Notes under the pieces: model-generated
What the model was told of the DNA's origin: nothing
What the model saw: the letters and a program-made list of their open reading frames with translations, nothing else
Database searches by the model: none
Shown: in pieces, positions 41,784 to 52,842 of the stretch
Position numbering within the stretch: position 1 is the first letter of the stretch
Layout: every line of letters begins with the position of its first letter
Assembly (NCBI RefSeq): GCF_012843875.1
Contig: NZ_JABAFY010000007.1
Location: 1 to 64,000 of the forward strand
DNA: 64,000 nt
Direction: 5' to 3'
DNA from: Desulfovibrio piger
GTDB lineage: Bacteria > Desulfobacterota > Desulfovibrionia > Desulfovibrionales > Desulfovibrionaceae
Translations under genes and position numbers: made by a program

Positions 41784-42641
41784 ATGTTCCACTCCCCCTC
41801 CATCCCGGGGCGCTGGCTGTGCGTCCTGCTGCTTGTCCTTGCCATGCTCTCGCTGCCTGCCGGTGCCGATGCGGCCCGCAGGGCCCGCGCTGCCGTCATG
41901 ATCAACCTGAGCAACGGCAAGGTGCTGTACGAGCACAACCCCAATCTGTCCATCCCGCCCGCCTCTCTGACCAAGGTCATGACCATGTATGTGGTCATGG
42001 ACCGCATCAAGATGGGCCGCCTGAAACGCAACACCAGCATCCGTGTCCATCCTACGGCCCGGGTGGGCGGTTCCAGCATGCGTTTGCGTCCCCGCCAGAG
42101 AGTCACCGTGGACCAGCTCCTTACCGGTATGGCCGTAGCTTCGGGCAATGACGCCGCCATGGCCATATCCCAGCATATCAGCGGCAACAGCCGCAACTTC
42201 ACCCACCTCATGAACCACAAGGCACGCCAGCTCGGCATGACCCGGACGGTCTTCAAGAACCCCACGGGCCTGCCCGCAGCGGGCCAGCGCACCACGGCCC
42301 GCGACATGGCCACCCTGGCCCGCGCCTATCTGCGCAGCCATCCCCAGGCCATGCGCTACCACAGCCTGCGCTCCTTCCGCTTCAACGGGCGCACCCTGGG
42401 GGCCACCAACACCATGCTGGGCATACCCGGTGTCGATGGCCTGAAAACGGGCTGGACCGTGGCCTCCGGTTACAACATCATCGTCACGGCCCGCCGTGGC
42501 AAGACCCGCCTGCTGGTGGTGGTCATGGGCGGCAGGAGCCGCGCTGCCCGCGACATGGTCGCCCACAGCCTCATCGAGGCGGGATTCAAGGCACCCGCCT
42601 CTCCCCAGCAGGTACGCAAGCGCATGCGAGGTGTCCTTTAG
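41784..42641 (+). CDS. D-alanyl-D-alanine carboxypeptidase (S11, DacA/PBP5-like)
   Basis: A 285-residue exported protein with signal peptide (1 to about 31). The three penicillin-binding motifs are present: SLTK with Ser61 and Lys64, SGN at 120-122, and KTG at 221-223. It trims the terminal D-Ala from peptidoglycan pentapeptides in the periplasm. The C-terminal PBP5 beta domain and membrane-anchoring helix are missing, so this is the short, soluble form. It is likely co-transcribed with the AI-2E gene. Confidence 0.92.
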   Translation: MFHSPSIPGRWLCVLLLVLAMLSLPAGADAARRARAAVMINLSNGKVLYEHNPNLSIPPASLTKVMTMYVVMDRIKMGRLKRNTSIRVHPTARVGGSSMRLRPRQRVTVDQLLTGMAVASGNDAAMAISQHISGNSRNFTHLMNHKARQLGMTRTVFKNPTGLPAAGQRTTARDMATLARAYLRSHPQAMRYHSLRSFRFNGRTLGATNTMLGIPGVDGLKTGWTVASGYNIIVTARRGKTRLLVVVMGGRSRAARDMVAHSLIEAGFKAPASPQQVRKRMRGVL

Positions 42642-42727
42642 CGCAGCACGTCTTGACCTCGGCACCTTCACGTCGTATGTTTTTCAAATCAATGGCCTGA
42701 AAGGCTCAACATTCAAGGGAGGCCCCC

Positions 42728-42934
42728 ATGTTCGGCATCGGCATGCAGGAACTGTTACTTATTTTGATCGTAGTGCTGCTCATCTTCGGCGCCAACAAAC
42801 TGCCGGAAATCGGTGGCGGGCTGGGACGGGCCATCCGAAATTTCCGCCGGGCCTCGTCCGAGCCTGACGAGATCGACATCACCCCCGGCAAGGACAAAAA
42901 GCCCACCTCGGGCGACGATGCTCCCAAAGCGTAG
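42728..42934 (+). CDS. tatA: Sec-independent translocase subunit TatA
   Basis: A 68-residue protein with one membrane helix ([14 protein letters not shown]), the conserved [21 protein letters not shown] hinge and amphipathic helix, and a charged tail. TatA forms the pore for folded-protein export, which sulfate reducers need for hydrogenases. AGGGAGG lies upstream. tatB and tatC are not adjacent. Confidence 0.93.
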   Translation: MFGIGMQELLLILIVVLLIFGANKLPEIGGGLGRAIRNFRRASSEPDEIDITPGKDKKPTSGDDAPKA

Positions 42935-42945
42935 AGGATCCTGCC

Positions 42946-43383
42946 ATGAAAGCTGAACAACTTTCCGTTTTTCTGGAAAACCGCGCCGGCCGTCTGGCCG
43001 AAGTGACCCATACGCTGGCTGAGGCCGGCGTCAACATCCGCGCTCTTTCCCTGGCTGATACCTCCGATTTCGGTATCCTGCGCCTCATCGTTGATGACCA
43101 GGAAAAAGCCAAATCCGTTCTCAAGGAACACAGCTTCACCCTGGGCCGCACCAGTGTGGTCGCCGTGCAGGTGCCCGATACCCCCGGCGGTCTGGACAGC
43201 GTGCTGCAGTTCGTCTCGCAGCATGGCATCAATGTGGAATACATGTATGCCTTCATCACCCGTGAAGCTGACTGTGCCATCATGATCTTCCGTTTCGACA
43301 AGACCGACCAGGCCGTGGATCTGCTCAAGAGCAACGGCTTCACTGTCCTGCCGCCGGATCAGCTGTTCGGCAACAAAGACTAG
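42946..43383 (+). CDS. Tandem ACT-domain protein
   Basis: A 145-residue protein composed of two ACT domains (about 1-70 and 71-140). The first begins with LSVFLENRAGRLAEVTHTLAE and ends with ADTSDFGILRLIVDD; the second begins with VQVPDTPGGLDSVLQFV. ACT domains bind amino acids, so a small regulatory or sensing protein is likely. It follows tatA by 11 bases. Confidence 0.88.
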   Translation: MKAEQLSVFLENRAGRLAEVTHTLAEAGVNIRALSLADTSDFGILRLIVDDQEKAKSVLKEHSFTLGRTSVVAVQVPDTPGGLDSVLQFVSQHGINVEYMYAFITREADCAIMIFRFDKTDQAVDLLKSNGFTVLPPDQLFGNKD

Positions 43384-43407
43384 TCTATCTTGCAGATAGC
43401 TGTTTTC

Positions 43408-43438
43408 AGGCCCCGCCCATGCGGGGCCTTTCTTTTTT
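43408..43438 (+). terminator. Terminator of the AI-2E-dacA-tatA-ACT group
   Basis: AGGCCCCG / CGGGGCCT hairpin followed by a T-rich stretch. A smaller hairpin (CTATCTTGCAGATAG) precedes it. Confidence 0.9.
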
Positions 43439-43609
43439 CGGCCCGCAACCAGCCCAGCGTCTGCTCTGATGCATCCGGTATCCCCGCCCTCACACCGGAT
43501 TGCCTGTGCCGGCACAAGGCTGGCTGCACGCTTGCTGCCGCATCCTCCGCTTTTCATCCTGCTCCTGCCGCGTTTTTCCCGGCCATTCCCCAGTACCCGG
43601 GAAAACAGC

Positions 43610-43760
43610 TGGGAAGAAAAGTTTTTTGTTTTTATAACATATTGATTTTATTTATTTTATGCTAAAAAAATAACTTTTCTGCAAAAAAAATTCCTTTTGC
43701 CCCTTTTCAAGCGCAAAGAGTGTCTTATCTACTATCCCGTTGCGGGACCGCAGCAATGGT
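43610..43760. promoter_or_regulatory. AT-rich leader and probable promoter region of groESL
   Basis: The stretch 43439-43857 has no gene. Its 43610-43710 part is strikingly AT-rich against GC-rich surroundings and contains an inverted repeat, AGAAAAGTT at 43615-43623 and AACTTTTCT at 43672-43680. A possible promoter, TTCAAG with TACTAT 18 bases on (about 43708-43737), follows. No CIRCE element (TTAGCACTC-N9-GAGTGCTAA) is present, so HrcA control is not supported. Confidence 0.4.
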
Positions 43761-43857
43761 TTACGGCGGTCATGACGCGATAATTTCAGCTCCGCCCCGC
43801 GGACGCTGTGCATGCCACCCAAGCGTGGCCATAAAAATTTTTGGAGGATCTGACACC

Positions 43858-44148
43858 ATGAAACTGCAGCCCCTGAACGATCGTGTGCTGGTCAAGCGCC
43901 TGGAAACCGAAGAAAAGACCGCCGGCGGTCTGTACATCCCCGACACCGCCAAGGAAAAGCCCTGCAAGGGTCAGGTGATCGCTACCGGTCCCGGCAAGGT
44001 CCTGGAAAACGGCACCCGCGTTGAACTGGCCGTCAAGAAGGGTGATCAGGTGCTCTTCAACAAGTACGCCGGCACCGAAGTCAAGCTGGACGGCATCGAC
44101 CATCTGGTGATGCGCGAAGAAGACATCCTCGCCATCCTGACCGACTAA
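43858..44148 (+). CDS. groES: Co-chaperonin GroES
   Basis: A 96-residue protein with the GroES opening ([20 protein letters not shown]), the mobile loop ([13 protein letters not shown]) and the closing strand (DILAILTD). It caps the GroEL ring. GGAGG lies upstream. groEL follows after 60 bases. Confidence 0.98.
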   Translation: MKLQPLNDRVLVKRLETEEKTAGGLYIPDTAKEKPCKGQVIATGPGKVLENGTRVELAVKKGDQVLFNKYAGTEVKLDGIDHLVMREEDILAILTD

Positions 44149-44208
44149 CGCATACGCGCCGGTCATACACACTCTCCGCTTTTCGATTATTCCCAGGAGG
44201 AAAATATA

Positions 44209-45855
<1,647 letters not shown>

Positions 45856-45887
45856 GCCGCCGCGAAGCCCCCGCTTCCGACTGAATG

Positions 45888-45919
45888 AAAAAGGCCCCGC
45901 TTCCGGCGGGGCCTTTTTT
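45888..45919 (+). terminator. Terminator of groESL
   Basis: AAGGCCCCGC / GCGGGGCCTT hairpin followed by TTTTT. Confidence 0.95.
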
Positions 45920-46283
45920 GTATCCGAGGTTTCCCGGTAATACGATCACGACCGGGCACACTTACTTCGACAACAGCGAAACGGAGGTGGAGCCAACTTA
46001 CTTGGGCAGACTCCCTTGGGACATTGGGAAGCCCATCCCTGCTGCACTGTTCAAAACAATAAGGCGCCCCCCAGAGCGGGGAGGCCGGTGTCCGCCATGA
46101 GCAAGATCAATGAAGGAAGGATAGCAGGACAAAGCGATAGTCAGCCTCTCCTCGCCTCGCCTTGGACGTGAAAACATTGCTCACCATATCCTCTTCAAGC
46201 AAAGGGGGAGACTCCGGACAGGGACAGCGCGATAGCATGCGGCATCTTTGCCCGCACGCCCTGCTGAAGAAAAGATACAAAAC
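45920..46283. other. Intergenic stretch without recognisable gene
   Basis: About 360 bases between the groESL terminator and the tRNA terminator. Short ORFs on the plus strand have no convincing start sites or family likeness. I see no RNA gene, repeat or mobile-element remnant. Confidence 0.6.
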
Positions 46284-46321
46284 AAGCGGTCAGCCTGTTA
46301 CAGCTAACCGCTTGTTTTTGT
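46284..46321 (-). terminator. Terminator of tRNA-Arg copy 1
   Basis: On the minus strand AAGCGGTTAGC...GCTGACCGCTT followed by GTTTTG. The same type of hairpin follows tRNA-Arg copy 2. Confidence 0.75.
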
Positions 46322-46323
46322 TG

Positions 46324-46400
46324 TGGTGCGCCCGAAGAGATTCGAACTCCTGGCCTACAGGTTCGTAGCCTGTTGCTCTATCCAGCTGAGCTACGAGCGC
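46324..46400 (-). tRNA. tRNA-Arg (ACG), copy 1
   Basis: A 77-base cloverleaf on the minus strand: acceptor GCGCTCG pairs with CGGGCGC, anticodon loop CTACGAA gives anticodon ACG (read as ICG, decoding CGU/CGC/CGA), T loop TTCGAAT, encoded 3' end ACCA. It is identical to the copy at 61800-61876. Confidence 0.97.
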
Positions 46401-46414
46401 GTCGTGAGGGTGTT

Positions 46415-46441
46415 CTTATAGAAAAGCGGGCAGCCTGTCAA
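46415..46441 (-). promoter_or_regulatory. Promoter of tRNA-Arg copy 1
   Basis: On the minus strand TTGACA and, 15 to 17 bases on, TATAAG/TAAGAA, close upstream of the tRNA. The remaining 46442-46650 stretch shows nothing else. Confidence 0.6.
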
Positions 46442-46651
46442 TGCTCTTGAGGAAAGAAAACGATTTTTTTTGAAGCGTACCCCGGAGCGCGGTCACCGGG
46501 CCTTATCCTGTGGGATCGCCCTGCCCTTGAAGGATCGCTGAAAAAGCATTCCTTCCAGTATGCAGAATCGACAGGATGCTGGCAGAGTCCCGCCTGGCCT
46601 TCTAGCCAGGAGTCTTTCCATTTACCATTTCTCCCGCCATGCCCTGCAAAA

Positions 46652-46692
46652 CAATATCGCCCCGCCTGAAAACATCAGACGGGACGATTCTC
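46652..46692 (-). terminator. Probable terminator of the Ala/Thr/Pro-rich protein gene
   Basis: On the minus strand an imperfect hairpin CGTCCCGTCTGA / TCAGGCGGGGCG with G-T pairs, followed by ATATTGTTTTG. Confidence 0.5.
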
Positions 46693-46708
46693 TTGACAGG
46701 AAGCCAGC

Positions 46709-47404
46709 TTATTGGGCAGCGGGCGTACCGCGCAGGCAGCGCAGCAGGGCATCGTAGCTGCCGATGCCGTTCAACCCAGTGGACATGGCCACACACTGGC
46801 GGAAAGCCGCCGTAGCTGCAGCCTCAGCGGCAGTACACTGCTGCATGACGTCAGCATTGCCCTGCGAGAGCTGGGTACAGTAGTTGGCCGTGTCGTAGCC
46901 CAGCAGGTTCGCCACAGGCGAGGCCGGAGCAGCCGCAGGAGCCGGGGTAGCCGCCACGGCGGACTGCCCTCCTTCGGCAGGCGCAGCAGCGGTAGCGGCG
47001 GTGGCATCAGAGCCGGACAGAGCGCTGTTGAGCAGATAGCCGCCGGCAAGGCCGGCACCCACGCCCAGCAGGGCGCTGCCCATGCCGCTGCCCTGCGACT
47101 GCGGTGCGGCCATGGTCTGGCCGGGGGCCATCGTCTGACCATAGGGCATGCCCTGGGCCGTGGTGGGCTGGGTGGCCGTAGCGGCAGGAGCCGTAGTCGT
47201 CGTCTTGGGAGCGGTCGCCGTAGCCGCCGCTGCCGGGGCAGCGGTCGTCTGTTGCGTGGCCGTCGGGGCAGGCTGGGTCACCGGTTTGCTGACCGTACGC
47301 GGGCGGACACGGTTACGCTTGACCGCCGCATCCGAACAGTCCACAGAGATCATGGCGCCCGCCACCAGAAGGCCCAGCAGCACGGTAAAGACCTTTTTTA
47401 TCAT
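46709..47404 (-). CDS. Exported Ala/Thr/Pro-rich low-complexity protein
   Basis: A 231-residue protein with an N-terminal signal segment (IKKVFTVLLGLLVAGAMI). A linker of Ala, Thr and Pro (about 35-90) follows, then a glycine-rich hydrophobic segment (MGSALLGVGAGLAGGYLL) that could be a glycine-zipper. The C-terminal domain of about 55 residues contains four Cys (YCTQLSQGNADVMQQCTAAE, QCVAM and LLRCLRG). AAGGAG sits seven bases before the ATG at 47404; a TTG two codons earlier is too close to it. No known family. A surface or periplasmic structural role is possible. Confidence 0.75.
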   Translation of the reverse strand: MIKKVFTVLLGLLVAGAMISVDCSDAAVKRNRVRPRTVSKPVTQPAPTATQQTTAAPAAAATATAPKTTTTAPAATATQPTTAQGMPYGQTMAPGQTMAAPQSQGSGMGSALLGVGAGLAGGYLLNSALSGSDATAATAAAPAEGGQSAVAATPAPAAAPASPVANLLGYDTANYCTQLSQGNADVMQQCTAAEAAATAAFRQCVAMSTGLNGIGSYDALLRCLRGTPAAQ

Positions 47405-47569
47405 CGACAATCTCCTTTAAAAAGGGAATAGCCACTGAAGGACAGTGCTTCGGTTACTTCTTTTATAATGTATCCTATTCCCTTTCCGCAGGCAAGACAG
47501 CTCCTTCTCTTCCGGATCCGCCGATCCTGTCATGCGGCAGTCTGCGCCCTGCCCAACTGCCCGTGAACT

Positions 47570-48133
47570 TTACCTCCCTGACAGGATATGGAGACCCGTC
47601 GTCTCTCCCCCTTTCACGCGCACACGACCGTACAGGCGGGCCCACAGATATGCCGCTGCCGTCATGGACCAGGCAACAGCCAGCATGAGGGCAGCACCCG
47701 CCAGGCAGGGGACTACAGCATACCAGAAGCCCAGCTGCCGGATCTGCTCTCCGCCTGTGACGGCGATAAGGGCCGTGGCCCCTCCCGGCGGATGCACTGT
47801 CCCGCTCAGCAGCATGACGGCGATGGCTGTGGGCACGCAAAGGCATACAGCCCAGAAGGGCGGCAGCCATTGTGCGCAGGCCACACCGACCAGAGCAGAA
47901 AAAAAGTGCCCTCCCAGCAGATTGCGTGGACGGGACAACGGACTGTCCGGGGCTGCGAACAGCAGTACCGCCGAGGCACCAAAAGAACCTATCAACATGG
48001 GCACGCCGTAATCGCCTACGGCCAGTCTGTCCAAAGCCGCCACCAGTAACAGGCCGCAGCAGCTCCCCAGCCAGGCACGCCCTACCTTGAGAGCACTTGC
48101 GCCCCTTCCTGCCAACCATGCTTGTCCGGGCAT
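47570..48133 (-). CDS. HPP-family integral membrane protein
   Basis: A 187-residue protein with about four or five helices and the family signature VHPPGGATALIAVTGG near residue 115. PLSRPRNLLGGHFFSALVG near residue 65 matches the conserved Asn-Gly-Gly-His segment. Some HPP proteins are nitrite transporters of chloroplasts and cyanobacteria; bacterial roles are mostly unknown. AAGGAG precedes the ATG. It is divergent from the ammonium-transport operon, so a nitrogen role is possible. Confidence 0.85.
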   Translation of the reverse strand: MPGQAWLAGRGASALKVGRAWLGSCCGLLLVAALDRLAVGDYGVPMLIGSFGASAVLLFAAPDSPLSRPRNLLGGHFFSALVGVACAQWLPPFWAVCLCVPTAIAVMLLSGTVHPPGGATALIAVTGGEQIRQLGFWYAVVPCLAGAALMLAVAWSMTAAAYLWARLYGRVRVKGGETTGLHILSGR

Positions 48134-48412
48134 CCTGATCTCCTTGTCTGTGTTTGAAGGTCATCCTCTTGTTCCACAGGGAGATACCCGCATCACGCCC
48201 GGGATTCCGTGTGCGGGCGCACGAAAACCATCTTTTCCCGGCAAGAAGCAGGATGGATTCCTCACCATGCAGGCAGGCCAACTTCGCCTTTGCACAGATC
48301 CTGTCCAGGGCATATCTTTCCGCCCTTGTTGTCTTGGTCCGCAGGGAACTATCCGGCACAAAACAACGCTTCGTAACATAGCGTCTGTCCGTCCGGACCT
48401 GCGGCTCCGCTT

Positions 48413-48432
48413 TGTCCACATTTTGGTATAAA
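48413..48432. promoter_or_regulatory. Degenerate copy of the amtB upstream palindrome (site 1)
   Basis: The right half TGGTATAAA resembles the TGGTAGAAA of site 3; the left half is weak. It lies about 340 bases before the sigma-54 promoter. The region 48134-48412 between HPP and this site shows no gene. Confidence 0.4.
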
Positions 48433-48513
48433 ATTAAAAAAATATAATTATATCAATATGATATATTTCAATTTTCAGTGATTGGGTGTTCAATCAATGT
48501 ATAGCGCATCAAC

Positions 48514-48533
48514 TTTCTACATTCTGGTAGAAA
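48514..48533. promoter_or_regulatory. Palindromic activator-site candidate upstream of amtB (site 2)
   Basis: TTTCTAC and GTAGAAA arms, seven bases each, six bases apart. Centre-to-centre distance to site 3 is about 113 bases. Confidence 0.65.
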
Positions 48534-48626
48534 AATAAAAATATCTTCATATCTAGTTGATTTATAAAGATTATCAACCTCAAATCCCGTTTGTGCCGTA
48601 AAGCGCATGTTCGTACATTCAGCACA

Positions 48627-48646
48627 TTTCTACCATTTGGTAGAAA
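48627..48646. promoter_or_regulatory. Perfect palindromic activator-site candidate upstream of amtB (site 3)
   Basis: TTTCTACCA and TGGTAGAAA, perfect nine-base arms around TT. It is centred about 127 bases before the sigma-54 promoter, a usual enhancer distance. The surrounding 48430-48760 is strongly AT-rich, which would favour DNA bending. Confidence 0.75.
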
Positions 48647-48762
48647 TATACCTTTCCCAAGGACTCTTTTTCTTCTGCATTATGGTGCGCTTTCGTTAAA
48701 TATAAATTTTTTATAAATAATTTTAGCTTATTACATCAACAAACCTTCCTCATATCTGCTTC

Positions 48763-48778
48763 TGGCACAAGGATTGCT
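48763..48778 (+). promoter_or_regulatory. Sigma-54 promoter of the amtB operon
   Basis: TGGCAC, five bases, TTGCT: a full match to the TGGCAC-N5-TTGCW consensus, 110 bases before the amtB ATG. Confidence 0.92.
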
Positions 48779-48888
48779 TTGTCCTGTGCCGTCTGCCGCT
48801 GCTCGCTGTCTGAGAAAACGGCAATCATATTTTCCGCAGTGCACAGGCCCGATACCTGTCGCACCGCCAGACCACAGGAAGGTTTTCC

Positions 48889-50097
48889 ATGAATCCTGCA
48901 GACACCGCGTTCATCATCCTTTGCGCCACGTTCGTCATGCTCATGACCCCGGCTCTGGCCTTATTCTACGGCGGGCTCGTCCGGTCAAAGAACATCCTCT
49001 CCACATGCATGCACAGCTATGCCTCCTTGGGGATGGTTTCCATCATCTGGGCCCTGTTCGGCTATTCCCTTGCCTTCAGCGGCGATATCTCCGGCCTTAT
49101 CGGCAACCTTGACCATGTGTTCCTCATGGGCGTGGGGGGCGAAGCCAACGGCCCCGCAGCCAATCTGCCGCATAATGTCTTCATGGCCTTCCAGTGCATG
49201 TTCGCAGCCCTTACCGTGGCGCTCATTTCCGGTGCCTATGCCGAACGCATCCGTTTCTCGGCCATGCTGGTCTTTTCCGCACTCTGGACGGTCTTTGCCT
49301 ATTGCCCCATGGCACACTGGGTCTGGGGCGGTGGCTGGATGGCCAAGCTGGGCGCCGTGGACTTTGCCGGTGGTGCCGTAGTGCATATGGCTTCCGCCGC
49401 AGCTGCCCTGGCCTGCGCCCATGCGGTGGGGCCCCGCGCTGATCTCGGCAAGACGCCCATGATCCCCAATAATCTGCCCATGACGCTCTTTGGCGGCGGC
49501 CTGCTCTGGTTCGGCTGGTTCGGCTTCAATGCCGGCAGTGCTCTGGCTGCCAACGCCCTTGCGGGCCACGCCCTGGTCACCACCCATCTGGCCACGGCCG
49601 GCGGCATCTTCGGCTGGATGCTCCTTGAATACCTGCGCTTCGGCAAGGCCACGACCCTGGGTGCCATCTCCGGTGCGCTGGCGGGCCTCGTCTCCATCAC
49701 GCCCGCAGCCGGTTTCGTGGGAGTCATGCCTGCTTTGGCCATCGGCTTTGCCGGCGGCATGATCTGCTACGGTGGCATCCTGCTCAAGAACCGCCTGGGC
49801 TATGACGACGCCCTCGACGTGGTAGGCATCCACGGTGTAGGCGGTACCTGGGGCGCCTTTGCCACCGGTCTGTTCGCCTCCGCCAGCATCAACGGTGTCA
49901 ACGGCCTGTTCTACGGCAATCCGTGGCAGCTTGTGGTTCAGATCATCTCCATCGTCGCCACCTGGGGCTTTGTTTACCTGGTCAGCCGCATCCTGCTGAA
50001 GCTGACGGATGCCCTGGTGGGCCTGCGTGTGGATCCCGCCTCCGAGACCCGGGGTCTGGACCTCAGCCTGCACAACGAACGCGGCTACACCCTGTAA
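48889..50097 (+). CDS. amtB: Ammonium transporter AmtB
   Basis: A 402-residue protein with about 11 helices. It begins at the first conserved helix (FVMLMTPALALFYGGLVRSKN) without a long extra signal. The conserved pore regions AHWVWGGGWM and DYAGG-type DFAGGAVVHM are present, as is the late VGIHGVGGTWGAFATGLFAS. It takes up ammonia/ammonium and is gated by the PII protein encoded next. The upstream sigma-54 promoter indicates nitrogen control. Confidence 0.96.
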   Translation: MNPADTAFIILCATFVMLMTPALALFYGGLVRSKNILSTCMHSYASLGMVSIIWALFGYSLAFSGDISGLIGNLDHVFLMGVGGEANGPAANLPHNVFMAFQCMFAALTVALISGAYAERIRFSAMLVFSALWTVFAYCPMAHWVWGGGWMAKLGAVDFAGGAVVHMASAAAALACAHAVGPRADLGKTPMIPNNLPMTLFGGGLLWFGWFGFNAGSALAANALAGHALVTTHLATAGGIFGWMLLEYLRFGKATTLGAISGALAGLVSITPAAGFVGVMPALAIGFAGGMICYGGILLKNRLGYDDALDVVGIHGVGGTWGAFATGLFASASINGVNGLFYGNPWQLVVQIISIVATWGFVYLVSRILLKLTDALVGLRVDPASETRGLDLSLHNERGYTL

Positions 50098-50125
50098 CTG
50101 CCGAGACATCTCCACCTGTCACTAG

Positions 50126-50479
<354 letters not shown>

Positions 50480-50588
50480 GGAACCGCTACCCAAAGTTTT
50501 TCCGTTTTCCTCCCCATCAGGCCGCCGTGAAAGGTGTCACCCTCTCCTTTCCAGCGCGCCTGAAAAAAGAGATCCAAGGAGTCTCCCC

Positions 50589-52745
<2,157 letters not shown>

Positions 52746-52842
52746 TCCCCGAACTGGTCCCTTTGTCTCCCCGGGCCGGGCATGACCATCCCCGCCCGGG
52801 GGCGTTTTCCCTCCACTCCCCCAGCCTTCCCAGGAGTGACAT

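Noticed and set aside
43700..43740. Possible CIRCE element before groES (GAGTG at about 43718)
   Set aside because: The matching TTAGCACTC arm is absent.
46324..46400. tRNA-Arg as attachment site of an integrated element
   Set aside because: No integrase gene or partial tRNA repeat is present nearby. The second full copy with its own promoter is a gene, not an attachment duplicate.
46712..47431. 239-codon open frame on the plus strand opposite the Ala/Thr/Pro-rich protein
   Set aside because: Arg/Gly/Ser low-complexity translation without ribosome site. The minus-strand frame has a signal peptide and a good Shine-Dalgarno.
48087..48431. 114-codon open frame between HPP and amtB
   Set aside because: No ribosome site, overlaps the HPP start and a regulatory site, and the translation has no domain-like pattern.
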